From Sphingobium sp. CAP-1 (GTDB lineage: Bacteria > Pseudomonadota > Alphaproteobacteria > Sphingomonadales > Sphingomonadaceae), in the NCBI RefSeq assembly GCF_009720145.1, contig NZ_CP046252.1, forward strand, positions 186,001 through 250,000: a stretch of 64,000 nucleotides of DNA, given 5' to 3'. Shown one piece after another: positions 33,697 through 41,539 of the stretch (positions are counted from its first letter, which is position 1; the number at the start of each line of letters is the position of its first letter). Under the pieces are notes generated by a model. The model ran no database searches and had not been told where the DNA came from. It saw nothing but the letters and a program-made list of their open reading frames with translations. Position numbers and translations under genes: made by a program.

Positions 33697-34958
33697 TGGC
33701 CGATCCCGCCGCCACGCCCGTCCAGCCTGCACGTGAGCAATCTGTGCCGGCCGCGCCGCAGGCATCCCCGCAACCCGCATCCGCGAATCCCGCCGCCTTC
33801 CAGCTTCGCGGGCCGGCGCCGCGCGTCATGCGCCTGTCGAGGAAGGCGCTGGCCACGCTCGGCGTCGTCGCCGGCTTGAGCATCGGCGGCTCGCTTTATT
33901 ATGCGCTCGCGCCCAAAGGGGAGAAGGCGGCCAGGGAACTCTACAATACCGACAGCCGCGCCGCGGCGGAGACCATCACGTCGGGGCCGAAGGATTACGG
34001 CCAGGTTCCGAAACTCGGAAAGCCGCTCCCCGGCGATCTCGGCGGGCCGATCGTCTCGGCGCAGCAGCGCGGGCAAGACGTGCCCGCGCCGCCGATCGGC
34101 GCGCAGCCCGATCCGCGCGCCCAGGCCGCCGAAGCTGCGCGCCAGCGCATCGCCCAGGAACGCGACGCCGCCCGCACCAGCACGGTGTTCCTTGGGCAAA
34201 GCGGTGCCGGGGCCGTCGCGATGCCATCCTTGCCCGGATTGGCGATAGCAGCGCCGGACACCTCCGCTCCGCAATTCCCGGAACAGCAAGACGGCTCAGC
34301 GGCGCAGGGCGATCAGGCCGGAAAGCGGGCGTTCATGGCGCAGGCCGCCAACCGGCGCACAGTCAGCGCCGAGCGGCTGACCGCGCCGGTTTCGCCCAAC
34401 ATCGTGCAGGCGGGCAGCATCATCCCCGCCGCACTCATCACCGGCATCCGCTCCGACCTGCCCGGCCAGATCACCGCCCAGGTGACGGCTAACGTCTATG
34501 ACAGCCCCACAGGGCGCATCCTGCTCATTCCGCAGGGCGCGCGACTGATCGGCGAATATGACAGCGAGGTTGCTGCGGGGCAGACCCGCGTGCTGCTCGC
34601 CTGGGACCGGCTCATCATGCCGGACGGCCACTCTATCGTTCTCGAGCGCCAGCCCGGCGCCGATGCGGCGGGTTATGCCGGCTTGCAGGACCGCGTGAAT
34701 CAGCATTGGGGCAATCTGCTGAAAGCCGCAGCGGTCTCGACCTTGCTCGGCGTCGGGACCGAGCTGGGGGCCGACAGCGAGGACGACCTGACTCGCGCGC
34801 TCCGTCGCGGCTCGCAGGACACCATCAATCAGACCGGCCAGCAGATCGTGCGGCGGCAATTGAATGTGCAACCGACACTCACCATCCGGCCGGGGCATCC
34901 GCTCAGGATCGTCCTGACCCGCGACCTTGTATTGGAGCCCGTTGGAGGCACACGATGA
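33696..34958 (+). CDS. trbI: TrbI, VirB10-like
   Basis: 420 aa. A Pro/Ala-rich cytoplasmic tail, one membrane helix (ALATLGVVAGLSIGGSLYYA) and the C-terminal VirB10 domain: QAGSIIPAALITGIRSDLPG, AQVTANVYDSPTGRILLIPQ, GARLIGEYDSEVAAGQTRVL, and PTLTIRPGHPLRIVLTRDLV. It links inner and outer membranes and senses ATP hydrolysis by the channel ATPases. It overlaps DUF2274 by 4 nt. Confidence 0.97.
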   Translation: MADPAATPVQPAREQSVPAAPQASPQPASANPAAFQLRGPAPRVMRLSRKALATLGVVAGLSIGGSLYYALAPKGEKAARELYNTDSRAAAETITSGPKDYGQVPKLGKPLPGDLGGPIVSAQQRGQDVPAPPIGAQPDPRAQAAEAARQRIAQERDAARTSTVFLGQSGAGAVAMPSLPGLAIAAPDTSAPQFPEQQDGSAAQGDQAGKRAFMAQAANRRTVSAERLTAPVSPNIVQAGSIIPAALITGIRSDLPGQITAQVTANVYDSPTGRILLIPQGARLIGEYDSEVAAGQTRVLLAWDRLIMPDGHSIVLERQPGADAAGYAGLQDRVNQHWGNLLKAAAVSTLLGVGTELGADSEDDLTRALRRGSQDTINQTGQQIVRRQLNVQPTLTIRPGHPLRIVLTRDLVLEPVGGTR

Positions 34959-35176
34959 CGAAACTGAAGCTGGGGCCGATCCCGGAGGACAAGCCCGTCA
35001 AGCTCGCCGTGGAGTTGCCCGCCACCGTGCATCGCGATCTCGTCGCCTATTCAGACGCGCTCGCGAAGGAGACCGGGCAACAGCCGTTCGCACCGGAGAA
35101 ACTCGTCGCGCCGATGCTGGAGCGGTTCATGGCGACCGACCGCGCCTTTCGCCGGCATCGCGCGCAGGGGAGTTGA
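34955..35176 (+). CDS. DUF2274 family protein, end of the trb operon
   Basis: 73 aa: TKLKLGPIPEDKPVKLAVEL then VAYSDALAKETGQQPFAPEK and LVAPMLERFMATDRAFRRHR. DUF2274 proteins are small, RHH-like, and nearly always terminate trb operons of this type. Probably a DNA-binding regulator; unproven. It is coupled to trbI by an ATGA overlap. Confidence 0.9.
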   Translation: MTKLKLGPIPEDKPVKLAVELPATVHRDLVAYSDALAKETGQQPFAPEKLVAPMLERFMATDRAFRRHRAQGS

Positions 35177-35195
35177 AGGCGGTGTAAATCCCGCC

Positions 35196-35501
35196 TCAGT
35201 TGCCGAAGAACCGCTTGTGCCGCGCCCTGCCGTCCGCCTCCGTGACGGCCATCTCGGCATTGAAGCATTCGTCGCCGCGCACCGAGCCTTCCGCGCATTG
35301 CGTCAGAACCTGCCGGGCCTCGCCGAGATGCGCCGCAAAATACTGCTTGCCGCGCGGCTCAGCCGGCGAAGCAGCGGGAGCCGGGCTCGCGACGACTTGC
35401 GCCTGCTCGACCGGCGCGATTACCGGCCGGAGCACGAAACCCGCTCCGAACCCGACGATCAGCGTGACCAGCACGATGATGAGTGTCTTGCCTTGCGCCA
35501 T
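35196..35501 (-). CDS. Membrane-anchored small protein resembling TrbK-alt
   Basis: 101 aa, ATG preceded by GAAAGGAG. N-terminal helix (LIIVLVTLIVGFGAGFVLRP), Pro/Ala linker, then EARQVLTQCAEGSVRGDECF and a terminal RHKRFFGN. The Cys-x(n)-Cys plus R-x-FFG ending is the same pattern as the TrbK-like protein in the trb operon, although this gene is convergent to the operon. It could be a second exclusion protein. The assignment rests on this short motif and topology only. Confidence 0.6.
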   Translation of the reverse strand: MAQGKTLIIVLVTLIVGFGAGFVLRPVIAPVEQAQVVASPAPAASPAEPRGKQYFAAHLGEARQVLTQCAEGSVRGDECFNAEMAVTEADGRARHKRFFGN

Positions 35502-35587
35502 GACGCGCTCCTTTCTCCGGTTGCAAATCAGGCCGGCCATTGGTTGCGATCCGGCTTGTTAACGTCGCATGTCACTGTCTCGCGCGT

Positions 35588-36499
35588 TCACGGAATGTCG
35601 AACGACAGTGCATGGCGGTCGCGCACGAAGGCGAGGAACCGCCGCAGTGCGGGATTGCCGTTGTCCTCTCGCCAATAGCCGGAATAGCTGACGAACGCCG
35701 GTCCCTGCTCGCCGAGGATGGGCCGATAGACGACGTCGGGATAGCGCGCGCCGGTCCCACCCTCGCAGATGATCGAGACACCGAGCCCGCCGCCGAGCAC
35801 GCTCAGTATCGCTTCCCGGCTCGCCTGGTGCATCCTGATATCGGGAGGCTCGCCCGCCATCATCAGACGGCCGAGCAGTATGTCGCGAATCTCCGGGCCG
35901 GGATCGGCGCCGGGCAGCAGGAAACGCTCGCCACGCAGATCGGTCCAGTGAACGGTCTCGCGCCCGGCCAGGACATGACTGTCGGGCAGGGCGATCATCA
36001 CGCGCTCGTTCCAGAACGACGCGTGCCGGAAATCGGCGTGGTTCGCTTCGCCCACCAGGATCGCGATGTCGATCTCGCCCGTATCGAGGCCGGCAAGCAA
36101 TGCGCCCCGGTCGGCCTCCACGCCATCGACCTCGACGTCGGGGTGGGCCGCGCGCCAGCCCAGTATCGTCGCGCGCAGATGGCCGGCCGAAATCGCGCTG
36201 TTGTGCCCGATCATCAGCCCGCCGGCGCGGCCCTGACCAGCCGCCCGCATCATTGTCGCCATCTTTTCCGCGTTCGCCACCATCGGTCGCGCCGCGCGGA
36301 TGAACTGCGCGCCGGCAAGGGTCATGGTGACGCCCGCTTGCGAGCGATTGAAAATTCTGCCGCCGATCACCCGCTCCAGCTTCAGGATGGCGCGGCTCAG
36401 GGTGGATTGCTCGACGTCTAGCGCCCGCGACGCGCGATATAAGCTGCCGTGATCGGCTGCTGCAATGGCAAATCGGAGTTGGCGAATGTCGAAAGGCAT
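35588..36499 (-). CDS. LysR-family regulator at the end of the trb region
   Basis: 303 aa, start at MPFDIRQLRF. N-terminal HTH (FAIAAADHGSLYRASRALDV, EQSTLSRAILKLERVIGGRI) and a substrate-binding domain (GLMIGHNSAISAGHLRATIL, MIALPDSHVLAGRETVHWTD). LysR genes in this place, reading towards trb, recur in related ICEs and are thought to control transfer or a nearby accessory gene. No coinducer can be inferred. It is the last gene with the G+C-rich character of the ICE core. Confidence 0.9.
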   Translation of the reverse strand: MPFDIRQLRFAIAAADHGSLYRASRALDVEQSTLSRAILKLERVIGGRIFNRSQAGVTMTLAGAQFIRAARPMVANAEKMATMMRAAGQGRAGGLMIGHNSAISAGHLRATILGWRAAHPDVEVDGVEADRGALLAGLDTGEIDIAILVGEANHADFRHASFWNERVMIALPDSHVLAGRETVHWTDLRGERFLLPGADPGPEIRDILLGRLMMAGEPPDIRMHQASREAILSVLGGGLGVSIICEGGTGARYPDVVYRPILGEQGPAFVSYSGYWREDNGNPALRRFLAFVRDRHALSFDIP

Positions 36500-36969
36500 C
36501 GGAACTCCTTCGACATTCATTCCACGCGAGGCGCGGTCAGAAGTGACTGATAACTTCTGGCTTGGCGGCTTTTGGCAAAGCATCTCAGCGTTGTTTCAAT
36601 ACTGGAGAGGACCGAATCCTTAGTTACGTCGCCAGGATGGACGGCCACCCGAACCGTCAACAGCGGATGAAGCACCTGGCGAGCAAGCGCTGCGGAGGCT
36701 AGAGAAGACGCCGTCCTTGCAGTCGATCTGCTTGCCCAGGTGATCACTGGTGCGGTCGAAGTCCCCCTACGGTGTCTCAGGGAATGAGAACCGAAGCTCA
36801 TGCCGCAGGAGGCGGCCTGCACCAAAGCGACAAGGACGCCTCTCGACTGTAGGCTACTCGAAGCCGTGACGGGGTAGTCGGCGAACGCCATACAAGTCGA
36901 TCGACTAAGGTGCGGATACAGCGAGGCCACGCGATCATGCCTACTTTCTAATTTCGACGCCCGGCCGCC
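36500..36969. other. Core/cargo junction without a recognisable gene
   Basis: 470 bp between the LysR gene and pcaF. A 138-codon leftward frame (36517-36930) is open but its product is Ser/Ala/Arg-rich and matches nothing I know; it may be a decayed mobile-element fragment. Base composition falls visibly here, so it is a likely scar where the catabolic cargo was joined to the ICE core. Confidence 0.4.
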
Positions 36970-38169
36970 TCAGATTTTTTCGAGCAGTATTGCGACGCCT
37001 TGACCGACTCCGACGCACATTGTGCAGAGAGCCTTGCGTGCACCGCTGCGAATGAGTTCCTCAGTCGCTGTGAGTACGAGCCGCGTGCCGGACATCCCAA
37101 GGGGGTGGCCCAGCGCGATTGCTCCACCGTTCGGATTGACGTGGTCGGCACAGTCGGGAAGGCCGAGTAGCCTCAGGACCGCCAAACTCTGGCTCGCGAA
37201 TGCCTCATTGAGCTCGATCACATCGATCGAGCTCAATGGGATGCCGAACCGCTCAAGGAGTTTCTGGCTCGCTGGCGCGGGCCCGATCCCCATGATGCGG
37301 GGTGCCACTCCCGCGACAGCTGCCCCGAGGATTTTCGCCCGCGGCGCAAGCCCGTAGGAGTCAACTGCTGCCTTGCTGGCCACAACGATTGCGGCAGCCC
37401 CGTCGTTGATGCCGCTCGAATTGCCGGCGGTTACTGTCCCGCCATCACCGGCGATGGGCTTCAATGCCGCTAGCCGCTCGATTGTAGTCGCACGAAGATG
37501 TTCATCATGCTCGAATTTTAGTTCTGTGCCCTTTGGCCCAGCGACCCTCACCGGTACGATTTCCAGTGAAAGCCGCCCACTTATTTGGGCGGTAGCCGCA
37601 CGACGCTGGCTTTCCAAGGCGAAGGTGTCTTGGTCGTCTCGGCTTATACCGAACTCGTGCGCGACGTTTTCGGCGGTCTCCGGCATGGAATCGGTTCCGT
37701 ATCGCTCCTTCATCAGGGCATTTGCGAACCTCCAGCCTATGGTGGTGTCATGGATCACGTTGGCGCGCGAAAACGCGCTTTCCGCTTTTGGCAAGACGAA
37801 TGGCGCCCTAGACATGCCTTCCACACCGCCGGCCACTATCAGATTTGCTTCTCCTGTCTTGATCGCGCGAGCAGCAAGGATGACAGCGTCCATCCCCGAA
37901 CCGCAAAGCCGGTTGACCGTCGTACCCGGGCATTGCTCGCCAAGACCAGAAAGCAGAGCCGACATACGTGCGATGTTACGGTTGTCCTCGCCTGCCTGAT
38001 TGGCACAGCCAAGAATTACCTCATCGACATTTCCATCGATAAGCGGCCACTCGGACTTGAGAGCGGAGAGCGGCACCGCAGCGAGATCGTCGATCCGAAT
38101 ACTGGACAGACTTCCGCCATAGCGTCCGATGGCGGTGCGCACGGCCCCGCAGATATAAGCTTCGCTCAA
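36970..38169 (-). CDS. pcaF: Beta-ketoadipyl-CoA thiolase
   Basis: 399 aa from TTG (SEAYICGAVRTAIGRYGGSL); an in-frame ATG 26 codons upstream is possible. It cleaves 3-oxoadipyl-CoA with CoA to succinyl-CoA and acetyl-CoA, the last step of the protocatechuate branch. The acyl-accepting Cys lies in TVNRLCGSGMDAVILAARAI (~90), the C-terminal His in NPNGGAIALGHPLGMSGTRL and the second Cys in KALCTMCVGVGQGVAILLE. The start YICGAVRTxIGRYGG favours PcaF over acetoacetyl-CoA thiolase. It is separated from the other pca genes by 17 kb and pairs with the FMN reductase gene upstream. Confidence 0.88.
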   Translation of the reverse strand: MSEAYICGAVRTAIGRYGGSLSSIRIDDLAAVPLSALKSEWPLIDGNVDEVILGCANQAGEDNRNIARMSALLSGLGEQCPGTTVNRLCGSGMDAVILAARAIKTGEANLIVAGGVEGMSRAPFVLPKAESAFSRANVIHDTTIGWRFANALMKERYGTDSMPETAENVAHEFGISRDDQDTFALESQRRAATAQISGRLSLEIVPVRVAGPKGTELKFEHDEHLRATTIERLAALKPIAGDGGTVTAGNSSGINDGAAAIVVASKAAVDSYGLAPRAKILGAAVAGVAPRIMGIGPAPASQKLLERFGIPLSSIDVIELNEAFASQSLAVLRLLGLPDCADHVNPNGGAIALGHPLGMSGTRLVLTATEELIRSGARKALCTMCVGVGQGVAILLEKI

Positions 38170-38215
38170 GTCAGTTTCCCTCTGTCGCGTCAGACCGAGC
38201 GGCCGGTCAATTTCG

Positions 38216-38809
38216 TCAGCCGGATATCGCGTGATTGTCAGGCGCATTCGCCCAGTTCGTCATGCGGATGACATCCTCCAGCTTTCGCAACTGAGCTTCG
38301 ATCATGGTACGCAAGGTGCCATCGAGAAGCTGCGAACGATCCTCGCTGAACTTGCTTGGCGCCAGACCCACGAAAATCTCGGGCGTCGCTACCAGATTGG
38401 CCTCAAGAAAGGTCAGCATCATCCGCATGTGATATTGCATTCGCGCTCCACCGAGCGGGCCGGCGCTCGCGGACTGAAGAGCAACAGCCTTTCCTTTCAG
38501 CGGCTGATTCTCGACTCGCGAAAGCCAGTCGAAAGCATTCTTCAGCGCTCCCGGGATGGTCCAGTTATATTCTGGACTCACAATTACCACTCCGTCGGAG
38601 CGGCGAATGGCTTCCGCCAGCGCGAGGACTGCTTCGGGTGTCCCGGCGCGCTGATGTTCATCGGCGTCATAGAATGGAAATTCAGCAAAGGACGGCGCGG
38701 TATCCATCGCAAACGATGCAGGTGCGAGCGACGGGAGCAGGCGGAGGAGTGCCGAGTTGTAAGACCCTGCCCGGAGGCTCCCGCTGATCATAAGTACGCG
38801 TACCGACAT
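38216..38809 (-). CDS. NADPH-dependent FMN reductase (ChrR/azoreductase-like)
   Basis: 197 aa flavodoxin-fold protein: VRVLMISGSLRAGSYNSALL at the N-terminus binds FMN phosphate, VVIVSPEYNWTIPGALKNAF is the second flavin loop, and KAVALQSASAGPLGGARMQY follows. Members reduce FMN, quinones, azo or nitro compounds. Its gene is divergent from the nitroreductase gene with a shared 124-bp promoter region and precedes pcaF by 46 bp, so it belongs to the nitrobenzoate block. It may supply reduced flavin or detoxify quinone or nitroso intermediates; the exact substrate is unknown. Confidence 0.85.
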   Translation of the reverse strand: MSVRVLMISGSLRAGSYNSALLRLLPSLAPASFAMDTAPSFAEFPFYDADEHQRAGTPEAVLALAEAIRRSDGVVIVSPEYNWTIPGALKNAFDWLSRVENQPLKGKAVALQSASAGPLGGARMQYHMRMMLTFLEANLVATPEIFVGLAPSKFSEDRSQLLDGTLRTMIEAQLRKLEDVIRMTNWANAPDNHAISG

Positions 38810-38898
38810 TCCGTATCCCCATGCAGAAAAGATCTGCAGCGACCTATCGTCTTGTGATGATTAGCGTCAAACTTGGGGCTTTGATCGTTCCCTGGAAT

Positions 38899-38913
38899 TT
38901 TATCTTTAATAAA
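38899..38913. promoter_or_regulatory. Candidate LysR-type operator upstream of pnbA
   Basis: TTTAT-CTTTA-ATAAA, a 15-bp interrupted palindrome containing the T-N11-A pattern of LysR boxes, in the A+T-rich gap between the divergent FMN reductase and nitroreductase genes. The neighbouring LysR gene (40316-41314) is the natural candidate to bind it. Pattern-based only. Confidence 0.4.
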
Positions 38914-38933
38914 CAGGAAGTTGTAGTCGCTTC

Positions 38934-39785
38934 ATGCTCGTGATGAGAGTGCCGCATTTGGGTAATGCGTACTATTCACTTCTGAGTGATCGATCCGGGT
39001 GGCAAATCCGAAGGAGCATTGCCCCGTTAGTGCAGGCATTTTTGGAGCCGTACAGGTTGAGACCTCTCAGTGAAAAACGAGCGACCCTTCGGGTTCGGGA
39101 TCGTGATCATGCTTCGATCGACGACGTCATCCGGTCGAGGACCTCGACGCGAAAATTCAGGACCGAGCCGGTTGGGGAGGAGCTGGTACGCGAAATCCTC
39201 GATGCCGCGCGGCACGCGCCGAGTGGAGCGAACATCCAGCCTTGGCGGGTTTATGTGGTTTCCGGCGAAATTCAGCACAAGATCGGCTCGACTCTCCTCC
39301 TGGCGCATGAAACTGAGAAAGACAGCTACGCTTCCGAGTATGCCTATTATGCGGAAGAGCTGCCGGAACCCTATCTTTCCCGGAAGAAGGACTTCGGCAG
39401 AATATTCTACGGATCACTGGGAATCGAGCAGGCCGACATGACGGGACGTGCACGACAGACCGGCAAGAACTATGGATTCTTCGGCGCTCCGGTCGGTCTC
39501 ATCGTGACGATTGATCGACGTCTGGAACAGGGCAGCTGGCTGGATCTGGGAATGTTCCTGCAGAATATCATGCTGAGTGCAAAAGGGCGTGGCCTGAGCA
39601 GCTGCCCTCAGGAAACGTTCGCGAAGTACCACAAGCTATTGCGGACACTTCTCCCCATTGCAGATGCGGAAATGGTCGTTTGTGGAATTTCCATGGGCTT
39701 TGAGGAGGACGGCAACGCCATTGAACCTCGTTTGATGCCCAGAGCGCCAGTCGATGAATTTGCATGTTTTCTCGGCTTCAATTGA
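38934..39785 (+). CDS. pnbA: Nitroreductase, probable 4-nitrobenzoate reductase (PnbA-like)
   Basis: 283 aa as called. From ~residue 57 the protein is a typical FMN nitroreductase: SIDDVIRSRTSTRKFRTEPV, ILDAARHAPSGANIQPWRVY, FFGAPVGLIVTIDRRLEQGS, LDLGMFLQNIMLSAKGRGLS and a C-terminal VCGISMGF. The first ~55 residues have no family counterpart, so translation might start later, but no good internal start is visible. It would reduce 4-nitrobenzoate by four electrons to 4-hydroxylaminobenzoate; the assignment rests on the next gene, the lyase for exactly that product, 15 nt downstream. Confidence 0.8.
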   Translation: MLVMRVPHLGNAYYSLLSDRSGWQIRRSIAPLVQAFLEPYRLRPLSEKRATLRVRDRDHASIDDVIRSRTSTRKFRTEPVGEELVREILDAARHAPSGANIQPWRVYVVSGEIQHKIGSTLLLAHETEKDSYASEYAYYAEELPEPYLSRKKDFGRIFYGSLGIEQADMTGRARQTGKNYGFFGAPVGLIVTIDRRLEQGSWLDLGMFLQNIMLSAKGRGLSSCPQETFAKYHKLLRTLLPIADAEMVVCGISMGFEEDGNAIEPRLMPRAPVDEFACFLGFN

Positions 39786-39800
39786 GGATTGGATTTATCC

Positions 39801-40340
39801 ATGGGACATCGCGATCAGCTGATCGAACGCAGCATTTCCTTTCTCTCTGAAGTGAAGGACATGACCGCAAGCCGCGACTTGGAAGTCTGGCTGAACGAGA
39901 AGTACGGCCCCGCTACCGACACATATCGTGAACTCGCTACACTCATTCGATACGGCATCGACGAAGGTTGGGCGGCAAACCAGGAGATCGCTGGCAAGAG
40001 CTATCGTCGCAGCCGAATCATCGAGCCAGGGCCAGAAACCTTTCATTTCAGCATTACCGCCGTCTTCATGGACAGCAACGATGCGCGTGCCATTCGCGAC
40101 GCGGACGGAGAGATCATCTTGCGTGGCGACTACCATGGTCATCCCTACGGTGAGTTGAACATGGTGGTTCCGATAGACGAGGGTGCCCAACTCCGCGGCT
40201 TGCACGGCTGGCAAGGTCCGGGCTGGACGGCTCCGGACCCAGGAAGTCGGCACTATCCCGAGGTGCGTGGCGGTGCGGTGATTGCATTGTTCTATCTTCC
40301 GGCAGGCCGCATCAGCTATGACTTTGCTCCGCCTAACTGA
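39801..40340 (+). CDS. pnbB: 4-hydroxylaminobenzoate lyase (PnbB, DUF4863)
   Basis: 179 aa of the DUF4863 family, whose characterised members are PnbB enzymes converting 4-hydroxylaminobenzoate to protocatechuate and ammonia. Typical segments: WLNEKYGPATDTYRELATLI, YGIDEGWAANQEIAGKSYRR, MVVPIDEGAQLRGLHGWQGP and GWTAPDPGSRHYPEVRGGAV. The ATG is preceded by GAGGA about 12 nt upstream; a TTG four codons earlier is an alternative. With the nitroreductase upstream it forms the pnbAB pair, and the product protocatechuate is the substrate of pcaGH encoded further right. Confidence 0.9.
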   Translation: MGHRDQLIERSISFLSEVKDMTASRDLEVWLNEKYGPATDTYRELATLIRYGIDEGWAANQEIAGKSYRRSRIIEPGPETFHFSITAVFMDSNDARAIRDADGEIILRGDYHGHPYGELNMVVPIDEGAQLRGLHGWQGPGWTAPDPGSRHYPEVRGGAVIALFYLPAGRISYDFAPPN

Positions 40341-41314
40341 TCGCCGTCGGAAACCAGACGAGATACCAAGCTCCGCAAAATGCTTCTGAACCATATCAAT
40401 CCTTCATCCTTGTCGGATCGCTGGTGCCAGATCATGCCGATCTGCTGTGAGGCACAGGGATAGGGAAGTTTGTCGAGCCTTACTGGATGGGTCCTGCAGA
40501 AATGTGCGCCTAGCGGGTGTGGAATGATGGCGGTGAGATTTGCCTCCACGACAAGCTCGGGCAATAGCAGCGCATGGGGGATGGCCAACAATGGACGGGG
40601 TATCAAGCCGCAATTCCGAAATGCGCGCTCAAGTGCTGCCTTGTCGTACATCTCGGTTCTTCGGCCCAATCCCCTTTCATAGATGAAGCCGCCGATTGCG
40701 CCCTCTTCTTCGCCGCCGACGGACACCACGGCCAGTCGCCGGCTATGCAGTTGGTCGGATCTCTCGATAGGCGTGCTGCCAATGGGAGAGATCAGCACGT
40801 CGCGATAGGCAGCCATCGGATCGAACCGCATGTGCTCGGGCCATTCTGAGAAGCTTCCCAAGGCCACATCGATCCGACCGAGATCAATCATCTCTCCCAG
40901 ATCCACGCGCGTGCCCGGTTTGACGACTAGAGATACACCGGGCGCGCTGCGCCCGAACTCGCGCAGCAGGTTTTGAACCGTGAGTATCGAGAGTGCGTCG
41001 CTCGCGGCCAGCGTAAACGTACGATCCGATGTGGCAGGATCAAATTCTTGCCGTTCAACAGCTGTCCGAACTATCGCCAGCGCCGCCACGATCTCCGGAG
41101 CGAGTTCCAGCGCGCGTGCCGTTGGCTTGAGACCCCTGCGTGTTCTCAGAAATAGGTCGTCGCCGAGCTGGTCGCGGAGGCGGGCGAGGGCGTGGCTGAC
41201 CGCCGATTGGCTCGTGCACAGCAGGCGACTGGCCCGGAGGGCGCTCCGCTCCTCCATGACCGCCGCGAAAACGCGAAGGAGGTTGAGGTCCAGCTGTTTG
41301 AACGATGGGGCCAT
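40316..41314 (-). CDS. LysR-family regulator of the nitrobenzoate block (PnbR-like)
   Basis: 332 aa, start at MAPSFKQLDLNLL (an upstream in-frame ATG lacks support). HTH: ALRASRLLCTSQSAVSHALA then DDLFLRTRRGLKPTARALEL; effector domain with MIDLGRIDVALGSFSEWPEH, in the NodD/PnbR/DntR-like subgroup of LysR proteins (FxxLDLNLLRVFxAVMEERS). It is convergent with pnbB, overlapping it by 25 bp, and divergent from an aldehyde dehydrogenase gene. It likely senses a nitroaromatic acid and controls pnbAB and the dehydrogenase. Confidence 0.88.
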   Translation of the reverse strand: MAPSFKQLDLNLLRVFAAVMEERSALRASRLLCTSQSAVSHALARLRDQLGDDLFLRTRRGLKPTARALELAPEIVAALAIVRTAVERQEFDPATSDRTFTLAASDALSILTVQNLLREFGRSAPGVSLVVKPGTRVDLGEMIDLGRIDVALGSFSEWPEHMRFDPMAAYRDVLISPIGSTPIERSDQLHSRRLAVVSVGGEEEGAIGGFIYERGLGRRTEMYDKAALERAFRNCGLIPRPLLAIPHALLLPELVVEANLTAIIPHPLGAHFCRTHPVRLDKLPYPCASQQIGMIWHQRSDKDEGLIWFRSILRSLVSRLVSDGDQLGGAKS

Positions 41315-41539
41315 TGAACCATATTGCCGGAAAAGACGGGCAAGCACTTTTGTTCTGGCCGCTCAGACATTTGAAGGCTTCCATATGGCTGCACAAACGA
41401 GCCGCATCGGAAGGGAGGCGTAATGTGCAAGGCCGCATAAGCAAATGACCGCCGAGCAAATGTGGCAGCTAGCCGTTCCCCGCATAAACTTGCCGATCAT
41501 CGACTGTCCGCGAGGCGGACGAGACTCGGAGGCAGCTGC

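Noticed and set aside
35540..36421. 293-codon rightward frame opposite the LysR gene
   Set aside because: The minus strand encodes a complete LysR protein with HTH and effector domain; the plus frame shows none.
36517..36930. 138-codon leftward frame in the core/cargo junction
   Set aside because: Ser/Ala/Arg-rich, no recognisable family, no ribosome site; reported only as part of the gene-free region.
37585..38271. 228-codon rightward frame opposite pcaF
   Set aside because: Lies within the thiolase gene on the other strand, which has all catalytic residues.
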